38,089 nt of DNA from Pseudoselenomonas ruminantium (GCA_002373045.1 DFHU01000061.1:1-38089), one strand, 5' to 3'; positions 1-6,862 are shown, counted from the stretch's first letter. A program made the numbers and translations. Notes: generated from the letters alone by a model not told the origin.

Positions 1-768
1 AAGATCAGCGACAGGATTCGGGAAAACAAAGCCATTGCTGAACTGGTGGAAAAAATCCACAATGAACGCCCGGACAAGGGCTATCGCCGCATAAACGATG
101 ACCTTCGGCACGACCACGGCATTCATGTAAATGACAAGCGTATCCTTAGGATATGCCGAAAGAAGAGCATTAAATCCACCATTAAATACCGCAGCCACGG
201 CTGCACCAGACGTGCGAAGAATCCTCAATACATCGCAGAAAACATTCTTTCTCGCAAATTCCATGCCGATACTCCAAACGAGAAATGGTTGACCGATGTG
301 ACCGAATTCAAGTGGTATGAGGATTCTGTTGTGCATAAACTGTACCTAAGTGCCATTCTTGACCTTTACGATAGACGAATCGTATCCTTTGTTATTAGTG
401 AGCATAACGACACCCCGTTGGTATTCAAGACCTTTGACAAGGCGGTAAAAGCCAATCCGGATGCCCGTCCGCTGTTCCACAGTGATAGAGGCTTTCAATA
501 TACGAACAGGAATTTCCACCACAAACTGGAAAAACAGGGAATGACGCAAAGCATGTCCCGCGTAGCCCGCTGCATTGACAACGGGCCTATGGAAGGATTC
601 TGGGGCATCCTTAAGCGGGAGATGTACTACGGCAGACGTTTTACCAGCAAGTGTGAACTTATGCGTTCGATTGAAGCATACATTCATTATTACAACCACA
701 AGCGTGTGCAACGTAACCTTGGTATCTTAACACCGATAGAGAAACACACCTTGTATTTAGCCGCATAA
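1..768 (+). CDS. IS3-family transposase OrfB (DDE integrase), 5' part outside window
   Basis: Catalytic subunit of an IS3-family transposase, which cuts and joins the element ends. The frame is open from base 1 (255 residues visible), so the true start lies upstream; the GTG at 46 is only an internal candidate. Visible features are an N-terminal HTH_21-like segment (KGYRRINDDL), then the rve integrase core with the first Asp in WLTDVTEF, the second in FHSDRGFQYT, and the Glu in GILKREMYYG. The tail YNHKRVQRNLGILTPIEKH is typical of OrfB. OrfA, normally joined by a programmed -1 frameshift, would be to the left and is not visible. The catalytic triad is intact, so the copy may be active. It is the only convincing plus-strand gene in the window. 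Confidence 0.93.
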   Translation, partial: KISDRIRENKAIAELVEKIHNERPDKGYRRINDDLRHDHGIHVNDKRILRICRKKSIKSTIKYRSHGCTRRAKNPQYIAENILSRKFHADTPNEKWLTDVTEFKWYEDSVVHKLYLSAILDLYDRRIVSFVISEHNDTPLVFKTFDKAVKANPDARPLFHSDRGFQYTNRNFHHKLEKQGMTQSMSRVARCIDNGPMEGFWGILKREMYYGRRFTSKCELMRSIEAYIHYYNHKRVQRNLGILTPIEKHTLYLAA

Positions 769-773
769 AAAAA

Positions 774-797
774 GGCCGACAGACAAATCTGTCGACC
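774..797. terminator. hairpin just inside the IS right end
   Basis: Six bases after the transposase stop, two ten-base arms (774-783 and 788-797) pair with one mismatch around a CAAA loop. A run of A lies immediately upstream (767-773), which is a U-tract when read on the minus strand. It could therefore stop transcription entering the element from the right, as well as weakly end the transposase message. Function is inferred from structure only. Confidence 0.5.
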
Positions 798-820
798 AAA
801 GAAATCTTATATTTTTTTAT

Positions 821-845
821 TGTCCTCTTGACGGGGAGCAGTTCA
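821..845. repeat. right terminal inverted repeat of the IS3-family element
   Basis: On the minus strand the segment begins TGAACTGCTCCCCGTCAAG, which has the form of IS3-family ends (5'-TG...CA-3'). It lies about 50 bases after the transposase stop, where the right end is expected. The left end is outside the window, so neither the matching repeat nor a target-site duplication can be checked. I place the element boundary at 845. Confidence 0.7.
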
Positions 846-1168
846 TTACGTGCAACAGCCCCTTTTTTGTATCTTTAACTTCATCCGCACCTAAGACGGC
901 TCAGCCGCTTGAACAGGGACAGACACAAAAGTTCCTTCTATTCCCCCAAACAGAAGCCGAAGCAACTGCCTGAAGCTTAACCGAAATTAGATTTTCTTAT
1001 TCCTTTTTGGAATATATCAATCAGCGAAGCGTCTATACGAACTACAGCCTGACGGAATGCGGGCATATCGCAGGACGAATAGCGACAGCACGATTGATGA
1101 TTGGACCTGACGTGGATTTGGGCGTTACACCACTGGCTCCTGTTGCCATATCTTTTCATCTTTATTGA
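842..1168 (+). pseudogene. possible gene remnant, frame interrupted by TGA at 971
   Basis: Reading the frame that ends in TGA at 1166-1168, the codons give protein-like segments (for example LTECGHIAGRIATARLMIG and DLGVTPLAPVAISF) preceded, across one in-frame TGA at 971-973, by another plausible segment ending QTEAEATA. There is no ATG in the right-hand part and no clear ribosome site. The left part begins inside the IS end, as if the element landed in an older gene. I do not recognise the family, and chance open reading is a real alternative. Confidence 0.25.
904..925 (+). repeat. left arm of a perfect 22-bp inverted repeat
   Basis: Bases 904-925 (GCCGCTTGAACAGGG... ) are exactly the reverse complement of 1242-1263, with 316 bases between the arms. 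A short hairpin (CGGC-TCA-GCCG, 897-907) overlaps the outer edge of this arm. Outside the perfect core, both arms share a diverged CGC(A/G)CCTA motif on the outer side, suggesting that the repeated unit was once longer. Confidence 0.85.
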
Positions 1169-1241
1169 ATGTAGCCATCAGCTATTCTTGTTTTTTGTGC
1201 AGCCTCTCAGTTCATCTGCACCTGAACCGAAGTCCTTTCGC

Positions 1242-1263
1242 TGTCTGTCCCTGTTCAAGCGGC
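1242..1263 (-). repeat. right arm of the 22-bp inverted repeat
   Basis: Exact reverse complement of 904-925. It sits 37 bases past the stop codon of the hypothetical gene at 1300-1929 and directly beside a 9-bp hairpin (1265-1285). See the paired entry for the other arm. Confidence 0.85.
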
Positions 1264-1264
1264 C

Positions 1265-1285
1265 AAGGTAGGCGCAGCCCACCTT
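1265..1285 (-). terminator. hairpin downstream of the hypothetical gene
   Basis: Arms 1265-1273 and 1277-1285 form a 9-bp stem (one G-T pair) with a 3-base loop, about 15 bases past the stop at 1300. There is no U-tract, so termination is uncertain. It may instead belong to the repeat unit whose perfect core is 1242-1263. Confidence 0.4.
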
Positions 1286-1299
1286 GCTGTCACTTGTCT

Positions 1300-1929
1300 T
1301 TACTTTTCCATCAAGTCTTCGAGAATAAAGGCTATATCACCGGCCAGGTCAAATTTCGGTTTATAGTCCACCTTCGTCGTGAGTAATGCCTCATCAATCT
1401 TAATGGACACAGCATCTGCTGTCTGCGTCAATTCTTTCACCATCGCTCTTACCTTGTTCCGGTCATAGTCAATGGTCATAATGCGGTCAATATCATAGCA
1501 ATACGCTGTCTGATTGCCATCATTGTTAAAGACATAGCCCCGCCCCTCGCCTTTCCGCAGCTCGTGTGAGCTTTTCCGGCTAGCTAATCCCTGAAGTGTT
1601 GACAGAAACGCACGGCGGCTCTTATTGGCGTCCACAGCTGCATCAAGATTGAATTCCATATTGGCCTTGGCTTTGCCAATAGCCGTGCCTAGGTGCTCCT
1701 TTTCCACCATAAGCTCCTGCCATACAGCCAGCAGCCGCCCTACATCGAAGCCTTCCTCCGCTTTCTGACTAACATCTACACTGTCATCCTGTTGACCAGC
1801 CAAAGCTTTACTGCGAAGATGCTTCTCCGTAATCGTCATGACATTGTCCGATTTATAGAGATACCGGGTAATGTAATCCTGCAACTCACCAATCTTATTC
1901 TGGGCCTGAAATGCTTCTTTAAGATTCAT
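1300..1929 (-). CDS. hypothetical protein, possibly DIP1984/DUF6847-like
   Basis: A 209-residue, mostly helical, charged protein with no signal peptide or membrane segment, so probably cytoplasmic. It opens with NLKEAFQAQNKIGELQ and contains TEKHLRSKALAG, which recall the poorly understood DIP1984/DUF6847 group; that assignment is from memory and weak. I choose ATG at 1929: a GGAGG lies at 1939-1943, nine bases upstream, whereas the ATG at 1938 directly abuts it. The gene stands alone between a terminator (2053-2099) and the repeat-rich stretch to its left, so it seems not to be part of the envelope operons. Function unknown. Confidence 0.7.
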   Translation of the reverse strand: MNLKEAFQAQNKIGELQDYITRYLYKSDNVMTITEKHLRSKALAGQQDDSVDVSQKAEEGFDVGRLLAVWQELMVEKEHLGTAIGKAKANMEFNLDAAVDANKSRRAFLSTLQGLASRKSSHELRKGEGRGYVFNNDGNQTAYCYDIDRIMTIDYDRNKVRAMVKELTQTADAVSIKIDEALLTTKVDYKPKFDLAGDIAFILEDLMEK

Positions 1930-2052
1930 CACTTTCATCCTCCGTCATATTCCCACGGCACAATATAAGCCATCATCTATCACATCCGTTACTTTCGCCA
2001 CAACAACCGGAAAATCCTTTTACACTCTTGAAATCGGACGCAAAATATTTAC

Positions 2053-2099
2053 AAAAAAGCTTCACAACCGGGAGCAGATTGCGCCCGGCTGTGAAGCTT
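2053..2099 (-). terminator. strong intrinsic terminator ending the wecA-wecB-atpZ operon
   Basis: Arms 2057-2066 and 2090-2099 pair perfectly over 10 bp, and an inner CCGGG/CCCGG stem (2068-2072, 2084-2088) extends the structure past one mismatch. On the minus strand it is followed by a run of T (complement of 2053-2058). It lies about 40 bases after the AtpZ-like stop and marks the left end of the envelope gene blocks. Confidence 0.88.
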
Positions 2100-2140
2100 T
2101 TCTTCATCTACGAAGTCTCCCCTTCACAGGGTATTTCCAT

Positions 2141-2371
2141 TCAAATAAGCTCATTATTTTTCAATTGCCGATAAAGCGTATAAAACGCCGCGGGAAAGCC
2201 AAAAATAATGCCTCCGATTATACCAGCTTTTCCCAATTGCAGGTAATCTCCTATAAGGCTGCCAATATAGCCGCAGATGCCCACAAAGACCACGAGGTAT
2301 ATTCCCACACCACCGAGGATGGAAAATGCCTTTAGTGCTTGTTTCAGACCGCTTGGTTCTTTTTCCGGCAT
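2141..2371 (-). CDS. atpZ: AtpZ/AtpI-like small membrane protein
   Basis: A 76-residue protein with two predicted membrane helices: about residues 16-40 (FSILGGVGIYLVVFVGICGY) and 48-67 (AGIIGGIIFGFPAAFYTLY). The Gly-rich second helix and the short Tyr/Arg tail fit the AtpZ/AtpI family (putative F0F1-ATPase subunit), proposed to aid c-ring assembly or Mg uptake. It starts one base after the wecB stop, so it is translationally tied to that gene. Genes of this family usually precede the atp operon; here the operon ends at a terminator instead and no atp genes follow. The family assignment rests on size and helix pattern. Confidence 0.7.
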   Translation of the reverse strand: MPEKEPSGLKQALKAFSILGGVGIYLVVFVGICGYIGSLIGDYLQLGKAGIIGGIIFGFPAAFYTLYRQLKNNELI

Positions 2372-2372
2372 C

Positions 2373-3536
2373 TTATTTGCCTATGAACACATCCGGGCGG
2401 CTGTCGACCATGCCATAGTGATAAAGGATGGCCTGAATAATACGCTCGGACGCCTTGCCGTCACCATAGGGGTTGACGGATTCTGCCATACGGTGGTAAG
2501 CTTTCTCGTCCGTCAGCAGGGTCTTGGCTTCGTTGTAGACCACATCGCGATCCGTGCCGATAAGTTTAACAGTCCCCGCGGCTACAGCTTCCGGACGTTC
2601 CGTGGTATCGCGCAGAACGAGGACGGGTTTGCCCAGAGCCGGAGCTTCTTCCTGCACTCCGCCGGAATCTGTGAGGATTAAGTGGGCTTTGTGCATCAGG
2701 TTGGCAAACGGTTCGTAATCAAGCGGGTCAATCAGATGAACCTGGGAAAGTCCGCCTAATTCTTCGCGTACGACTTCGCGCACTTTCGGGTTCTTATGCA
2801 CGGGGAATACCACTTCCACATCGTCAAATTCTTCCGTGAGCTGGCGCAGGGCCTTGTAGACATGGCGCATAGGCTCGCCCAGATTTTCCCGGCGATGGGT
2901 GGTGACGAGAATGATACGCTTGTTTTCAAAATCAATATTCTGCAGCAACTCGTCCTCGAACTGGAAATCATCGCGGACGGTATGGTGCAGGGCATCAATA
3001 ACCGTATTGCCGGTTACAAAAATGCTTTCTGGCTTTACATTTTCTGCCAGCAGATTGCTTTCGGAAGTTTCCGTCGGAGCAAAGTTGAGGTCGGCAATGC
3101 AGCCGGTGAGCTTGCGGTTCATTTCTTCCGGGAACGGGCTGTACTTGTCATGGGTTCTCAGACCAGCTTCGACATGACCGACCGTCGTCTGATGATAGTA
3201 AGCTGCCAGCGCACCGGCAAAGGTGGTCGTGGTATCGCCATGTACCAATACGATGTCCGGCTTTTCCTCTTCCAACACTTTGTCCAAGCCCATCATGGCC
3301 TTTGACGTGATATCAAAGAGGGTCTGTCCCTGTGCCATAATATCAAGGTCATGGTCGGGGGTGATGTTAAAGAGCCCCAGCACCTGGTCGAGCATTTCTC
3401 TGTGCTGCGCCGTCACCGCTACCACCGGCGTAATCTTGTCCGGGTGTTTGGCCAGTTCCAGCACGATAGGCGCCATTTTAATCGCCTCCGGACGGGTGCC
3501 AAAGACCGTCATAACCTTGATTTTCTTTTTTTCCAT
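2373..3536 (-). CDS. wecB: UDP-N-acetylglucosamine 2-epimerase (non-hydrolysing)
   Basis: Cytoplasmic enzyme that interconverts UDP-GlcNAc and UDP-ManNAc, a precursor for surface glycans. The 387 residues are the usual length. Recognisable segments are VFGTRPEAIKMAP near the N terminus, HGDTTTTFAGALAAYY, GHVEAGLRT, the TGNTVIDAL segment, and the UDP-binding C-terminal motif DSGGVQEEAP followed by GKPVLVLRDTTERPE. ATG at 3536 is preferred over the upstream in-frame start at 3575 because the family motif follows within ten residues and a GAGGGG lies just before it. It follows the WecA/TagO-type gene, separated by a hairpin (3560-3582), and precedes the AtpZ-like gene. Confidence 0.93.
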   Translation of the reverse strand: MEKKKIKVMTVFGTRPEAIKMAPIVLELAKHPDKITPVVAVTAQHREMLDQVLGLFNITPDHDLDIMAQGQTLFDITSKAMMGLDKVLEEEKPDIVLVHGDTTTTFAGALAAYYHQTTVGHVEAGLRTHDKYSPFPEEMNRKLTGCIADLNFAPTETSESNLLAENVKPESIFVTGNTVIDALHHTVRDDFQFEDELLQNIDFENKRIILVTTHRRENLGEPMRHVYKALRQLTEEFDDVEVVFPVHKNPKVREVVREELGGLSQVHLIDPLDYEPFANLMHKAHLILTDSGGVQEEAPALGKPVLVLRDTTERPEAVAAGTVKLIGTDRDVVYNEAKTLLTDEKAYHRMAESVNPYGDGKASERIIQAILYHYGMVDSRPDVFIGK

Positions 3537-3559
3537 TCCTAGTCCCCTCTCTATAATTA

Positions 3560-3582
3560 AAGGCAGGAGTCGCACCTGCCTT
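3560..3582 (-). terminator. hairpin between wecA-type gene and wecB
   Basis: Arms 3560-3567 (AAGGCAGG) and 3575-3582 (CCTGCCTT) pair perfectly with a 7-base loop; one more A-T pair can form outside. The minus strand continues with TTTAATTA, a weak U-tract. It may reduce transcription into wecB or protect an mRNA end. No separate promoter is obvious after it. Confidence 0.55.
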
Positions 3583-3598
3583 TTGGGTTCACAAATTA

Positions 3599-4651
3599 TT
3601 AATGCTGATGTGCCGAATCATTCATACGGAAAATACCGATTTTCTTGGCACCATAAAGTACCAGCACCACCACCAGGCACACGATGGCAATGGCGAATTG
3701 ATAGCTGACTTCTGTAAGCGCTACCGCACTAAGGCCCAGCAAGGCGCTGATGACATACATCAGCAGTACAGCCTGACGCTGGCTGAAGCCCAAATCCATC
3801 AAACGATGGTGCAGATGCCCCTTGTCCGGCTTAAAGATGGGCACACCGCCACGATAACGGCGCACGATAGCAAAGGTCGTGTCCAGAATCGGCAGGCCCA
3901 ATGCCAGAATCGGCACAATCAAGGCGATGGTCGCCGCACATTTTACCGCACCGATAACGGAGATGCCGGCCAGCATATAGCCTAAGAACATACTGCCGGA
4001 ATCGCCCATGAAAATCCGCGCCGGATTGAAGTTGTAGTAAAGGAAGCCAAAGGCCGCCCCGGCCAGTGCTGCGGTGAGCACAGCCACCAGCAGGATGTTC
4101 TGCTGCAGTGCCACCAAAAAGATGGTAATGGCCGCAATGGTCGATACGCCGGCTGCCAGTCCGTCAAGGCCGTCAATCAGGTTCACCGTATTGGTCAGAC
4201 CAACAATCCAAAAGATGGTCAGAGGAATCGCCAGCCACTCCGTATAGAAGAAGTCGCCGAACGGGTCCGTGATGAAGTCAATGCGCACATCGAAGGCAAT
4301 GACGAGCACGGCCGCTGCAATAATCTGCCCCACCAGTTTGACCTTGGCCGGCAGGTTCTTATAGTCATCAATGACGCCTACCAGCACAATCAGGGAGGCG
4401 CCCACAAGCAAACCGGTGACTTCAAAGAGCACTTCCGGTTCCACTTCGATGAACTGCATAATCCCTAAAATCGCCACCATAAAGGCTGCATAAATGCCCA
4501 GTCCGCCAATACGGGGAATGGGTTTTTTATGTACTTTTCTCGCATCAGGAGCGTCCATTGCCCCCGTCTTGGCCGCCAGGAAAATCACACCGGGCGTAAG
4601 TGCCAAGGCCACGCCTGCGGCAATGACAAACGCCAACACATATTCTGGCAT
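3599..4651 (-). CDS. undecaprenyl-phosphate glycosyl-1-phosphate transferase, WecA/TagO family
   Basis: Integral membrane enzyme that moves a sugar-1-phosphate (probably GlcNAc-1-P) from a UDP-sugar to undecaprenyl phosphate, the first step of a lipid-linked surface glycan. It has about ten hydrophobic helices. Family motifs are IPRIGGLGIY, the metal-binding GVIDDYKNLPAK, the catalytic NTVNLIDGLDGLAAG, IFMGDSGSMFLGY and the late GHLHHRLM. ATG at 4651 (350 residues) has AGAGGTG seven bases upstream; the upstream TTG at 4675 has no such site. It is the first gene after the promoter at 4699-4727. Pairing with wecB suggests a GlcNAc/ManNAc-containing polymer. It is not MraY by motif (HLHHRLM) and context. 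Confidence 0.92.
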   Translation of the reverse strand: MPEYVLAFVIAAGVALALTPGVIFLAAKTGAMDAPDARKVHKKPIPRIGGLGIYAAFMVAILGIMQFIEVEPEVLFEVTGLLVGASLIVLVGVIDDYKNLPAKVKLVGQIIAAAVLVIAFDVRIDFITDPFGDFFYTEWLAIPLTIFWIVGLTNTVNLIDGLDGLAAGVSTIAAITIFLVALQQNILLVAVLTAALAGAAFGFLYYNFNPARIFMGDSGSMFLGYMLAGISVIGAVKCAATIALIVPILALGLPILDTTFAIVRRYRGGVPIFKPDKGHLHHRLMDLGFSQRQAVLLMYVISALLGLSAVALTEVSYQFAIAIVCLVVVLVLYGAKKIGIFRMNDSAHQH

Positions 4652-4698
4652 ACAAGTAGCACCTCTTTTTCTCAAAATCGATAATTCATAACAAGCCT

Positions 4699-4727
4699 AT
4701 TTTAGCGCAGTGTATACAGAGTGTCAA
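4699..4727 (-). promoter_or_regulatory. near-consensus sigma-A promoter for the wecA-wecB-atpZ operon
   Basis: On the minus strand TTGACA (4722-4727) is separated by exactly 17 bases from TAAAAT (4699-4704). It lies 48 bases upstream of the chosen start of the WecA/TagO-type gene. This starts a new transcription unit after the dCMP deaminase gene; no terminator separates the two, so read-through from the lpt block is also possible. Confidence 0.85.
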
Positions 4728-4771
4728 TGAAAATAAGCTGAAAGAACGAGTTTATTTGCTTCGTTATCTGC

Positions 4772-5239
4772 TCAATCATGGATTTCATCCGGCCGACAGG
4801 TAACAATGCTGCCATCGGTTTCGTAATAAACGACCTGCGCCAGTTTGGCATTTCTGAGCATTCTGCGGCAGAGCAGACAGGGCTTACCGGAGGCCAGTGT
4901 GCCATCGGCATTGATGCCCACGATATAGATCGTTGCGCCTTCCATGTCCGCCGGGTCGGCGTTGATGATGGCGTTCTGTTCGGCATGCACAGCCACGCAG
5001 AGTTCATAATTCTGCCCTTTGGGCACATGGAGCCGCTCACGCTCACAGATGCCCGTATCAATGCAATTGTTTTCCCCACGCGGCGCACCGTTATAACCGG
5101 TACTGATAATGATACGGTCCTTGACGATAATCGCCCCATAGCGGCGGCGCAGGCAGGTTGCCCGGCGCCCTACGGCGCGGGCGATATCGAGAAAATACTC
5201 CGTCCATTCGGGGCGCTTTTGAATCTTATTCTGCTCCAT
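4772..5239 (-). CDS. comEB: deoxycytidylate (dCMP) deaminase, ComEB family
   Basis: Zinc enzyme of the cytidine deaminase superfamily, converting dCMP to dUMP for dTMP synthesis in the cytoplasm. The 155 residues match the family. Visible motifs are YGAIIVKD, STGYNGAPRG (substrate binding), the zinc/proton-transfer motif VHAEQNAI, and the zinc cysteine pair in GKPCLLCRRML. It overlaps the 3' end of the upstream RuvC/YqgF-like gene by 14 bases, so the two are translationally coupled. It is the last gene of the lpxB-to-lpt run and has no obvious link to LPS; it appears to be a housekeeping passenger. Confidence 0.92.
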   Translation of the reverse strand: MEQNKIQKRPEWTEYFLDIARAVGRRATCLRRRYGAIIVKDRIIISTGYNGAPRGENNCIDTGICERERLHVPKGQNYELCVAVHAEQNAIINADPADMEGATIYIVGINADGTLASGKPCLLCRRMLRNAKLAQVVYYETDGSIVTCRPDEIHD

Positions 5240-5654
5240 TTTCTTGCTCTCCTTTTATCTTCTTGATTTCCTGTAAATATCTGCGGGCGAGGATTACGGC
5301 CACAAAATCGTCCACGGGCACCGGCGGTACCTGCATGGTCACGGGGATTAGGCGGCGCCAGCCCTTCGGCGGATTGGCCTTCCAGTATTCCTTTTTCGCC
5401 AGTTCCGTGGTGCGGTATTCGTCACGGACAATGACCTCCAACGCGGCAATCTGCGCAAGTCTGCCCTGCGCTTCTTTACTTGTGGTACCATTACCGATAA
5501 GGAGACGGCTAAAGCCGTAGTCAGCTTTAGCCGCATTTACTTCCGTCATTAAGTTTTCCGTGACAATAACCCGCTGGCAGAGAATTTTGCCGTCGTCTTT
5601 TAATACAGCAAAACCGCATTTATCCCTGCCGGGGTCTAATGCTGCTATTGTCAT
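5226..5654 (-). CDS. RuvC/YqgF-like RNase H-fold protein
   Basis: A 142-residue protein whose start ALDPGRDKCGFAVL is the first strand of the RNase H fold with the catalytic Asp, as in RuvC and the pre-16S rRNA nuclease YqgF. Later parts that fit are LLIGNGTTSKEAQ, VIVRDEYRTTELAKKEYWK (second acidic site) and PVDDFVAVILARRYLQE (third acidic site). It is probably a nuclease or nuclease-like protein, but the substrate cannot be read from sequence; it is divergent from canonical YqgF. Its ATG overlaps the stop of the DUF3084 gene (ATGA), and it overlaps comEB by 14 bases. Confidence 0.7.
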   Translation of the reverse strand: MTIAALDPGRDKCGFAVLKDDGKILCQRVIVTENLMTEVNAAKADYGFSRLLIGNGTTSKEAQGRLAQIAALEVIVRDEYRTTELAKKEYWKANPPKGWRRLIPVTMQVPPVPVDDFVAVILARRYLQEIKKIKGEQENGAE

Positions 5655-6862
5655 TGGTTATTTTTCTCCACTTCAATCTTGAGGCGCAGCGGGCCAGACG
5701 CATCGGTATCACCATTAGCATAGGCCAACAGAATCACAGGCCCGCGCTGTCCCTTGAGCTTTGCCACCACATCATAGAACTGAGCGCCTTCCATCACGCC
5801 CACGGTTCCCCGCAAAGGATCAGGCAAAATGCCCTTCGCGGTTGCGGCAAAGTTGACGTCCTTGAGGAAATTCATCACCGTCTGCTCTGCTTCGCTGTCA
5901 TCTGCCAGGCCCAAATCGTAGGGGCGGGCAATGATGAACTCCTTATCCCGATAGATTATGCTGTTGGGATAAAGTTCCAACGTGGTGCGGACTTCCTCGC
6001 CGCGCACCAGATTGCCGGCCGCTACAATGCGTACGACGATATCCTGCTTGCTTTTCGCAATCGTTTCCACCGCCGCCTCATATTCCGGACGATAGATCCA
6101 GATATCCTCATCCGAACGGTCGCTGCCAAAACGAGCAGATACATTACGATTAGCCAGCGCCGCCAGCATTTCCATATCCGCCGCCACCTCTTCATTGCTG
6201 CGACCGCCACGGATTACGCCGCTGGCAATAATTTCGCCTGCCCGAAAGGCAATATCACCTTCGCGGACAGTAATCAGTCCTGCACGCAGCTGCCGGGTTC
6301 GTTCTTCCAGTTTCTTATTATCAGCGGTCAGGTTTTCGTTATCTGCCGTCAAATTCGTATTGTCCGCCAGTAGTTTTTGGTTGTTGCCGGACAGTTCCTC
6401 ATTGCGGGCCGTAAGCTCGGCTTTTGCCCCTTCCAGTTCAGCAATACCGGCCTGTAAACGGGACGCTTCTTCCTCAAGAGTCTTTTGCTGCTCATTGAGC
6501 CGGGTCACATCTGCCTTGGACTGCTGCAAAGCAGCATCCGTACGCTCCTGCTCAGACTTGGCTGCGTCCAAATCCGCCTGTGTATGCAAAAGATTATTCT
6601 TCGTTTCCTGCATCGTCCGATTAAGCTCTTCCAAGCCAAACAGTGCTGTCCGCACATTTTCTGACGCTGCGGCCATGACACCAAAAGTCAAGGTGGTGAT
6701 TACAATGCCGGTAAAAATCGTAATGATGATTGATGTATGCCGGGGACGCAGCCCGAAAATCGACAAACGTTTCTTGCCGATTTTCGTGCCCAGCCGGTCG
6801 CCAATAAACGCAATCGCACCGCCCGTGATGACCAACACAGCAATCAAGAGGATTCCTGACAT
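5651..6862 (-). CDS. DUF3084-family membrane coiled-coil protein
   Basis: A 403-residue protein with two N-terminal membrane helices (about residues 3-22 and 45-66), separated by the basic loop GTKIGKKRLSIFGLRPRHTS. A long coiled coil follows (about 75-205, rich in Glu, Leu and Gln, with repeats such as LTADNENLTADNKKLEE), then a C-terminal folded domain likely in the periplasm (about 210-400). This layout fits DUF3084. The family has no assigned function to my knowledge. It sits directly after lptF/G (26-base gap) and overlaps the next gene by four bases, which suggests an envelope role, perhaps with lipopolysaccharide export. Confidence 0.78.
   Translation of the reverse strand: MSGILLIAVLVITGGAIAFIGDRLGTKIGKKRLSIFGLRPRHTSIIITIFTGIVITTLTFGVMAAASENVRTALFGLEELNRTMQETKNNLLHTQADLDAAKSEQERTDAALQQSKADVTRLNEQQKTLEEEASRLQAGIAELEGAKAELTARNEELSGNNQKLLADNTNLTADNENLTADNKKLEERTRQLRAGLITVREGDIAFRAGEIIASGVIRGGRSNEEVAADMEMLAALANRNVSARFGSDRSDEDIWIYRPEYEAAVETIAKSKQDIVVRIVAAGNLVRGEEVRTTLELYPNSIIYRDKEFIIARPYDLGLADDSEAEQTVMNFLKDVNFAATAKGILPDPLRGTVGVMEGAQFYDVVAKLKGQRGPVILLAYANGDTDASGPLRLKIEVEKNNQ

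Larger units (their letters stand above)
846..1299. other. 454-base stretch with no convincing intact gene
   Basis: Between the IS end and the next gene I find no open frame with a credible start and ribosome site. It holds the left arm and right arm of a perfect 22-bp inverted repeat (904-925, 1242-1263), a 9-bp GC-rich hairpin (1265-1285), and a plus-strand frame open from 842 to 1168 except for one TGA at 971. The 60-codon minus-strand frame at 977-1159 and the 73-codon plus-strand frame at 1165-1386 have no family features I recognise; the latter runs into the antisense of the neighbouring gene. The stretch looks like degraded accessory DNA. Confidence 0.6.

Noticed and set aside
977..1159. 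Minus-strand frame of 60 codons in the left gap
   Set aside because: No ribosome site, no recognisable family, and unusual composition; the plus-strand frame over the same bases looks more protein-like.
846..1299. CRISPR array or tRNA in the gap
   Set aside because: There are only two arms of one inverted repeat, not regularly spaced direct repeats, and no cloverleaf pattern was found.
1165..1386. Plus-strand frame of 73 codons across the inverted repeat
   Set aside because: It runs antisense into the end of the gene at 1300-1929, is Cys/Ser/Pro-rich, and has no ribosome site.
3536..3575. Longer wecB start adding 13 residues
   Set aside because: The family motif begins within ten residues of ATG 3536, and the GAGGGG site fits that start; the extension crosses the hairpin side of the gap.
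4702..5139. Minus-strand frame overlapping the dCMP deaminase in another frame
   Set aside because: The deaminase frame has all zinc motifs; this one is Arg/Ser-rich shadow sequence.
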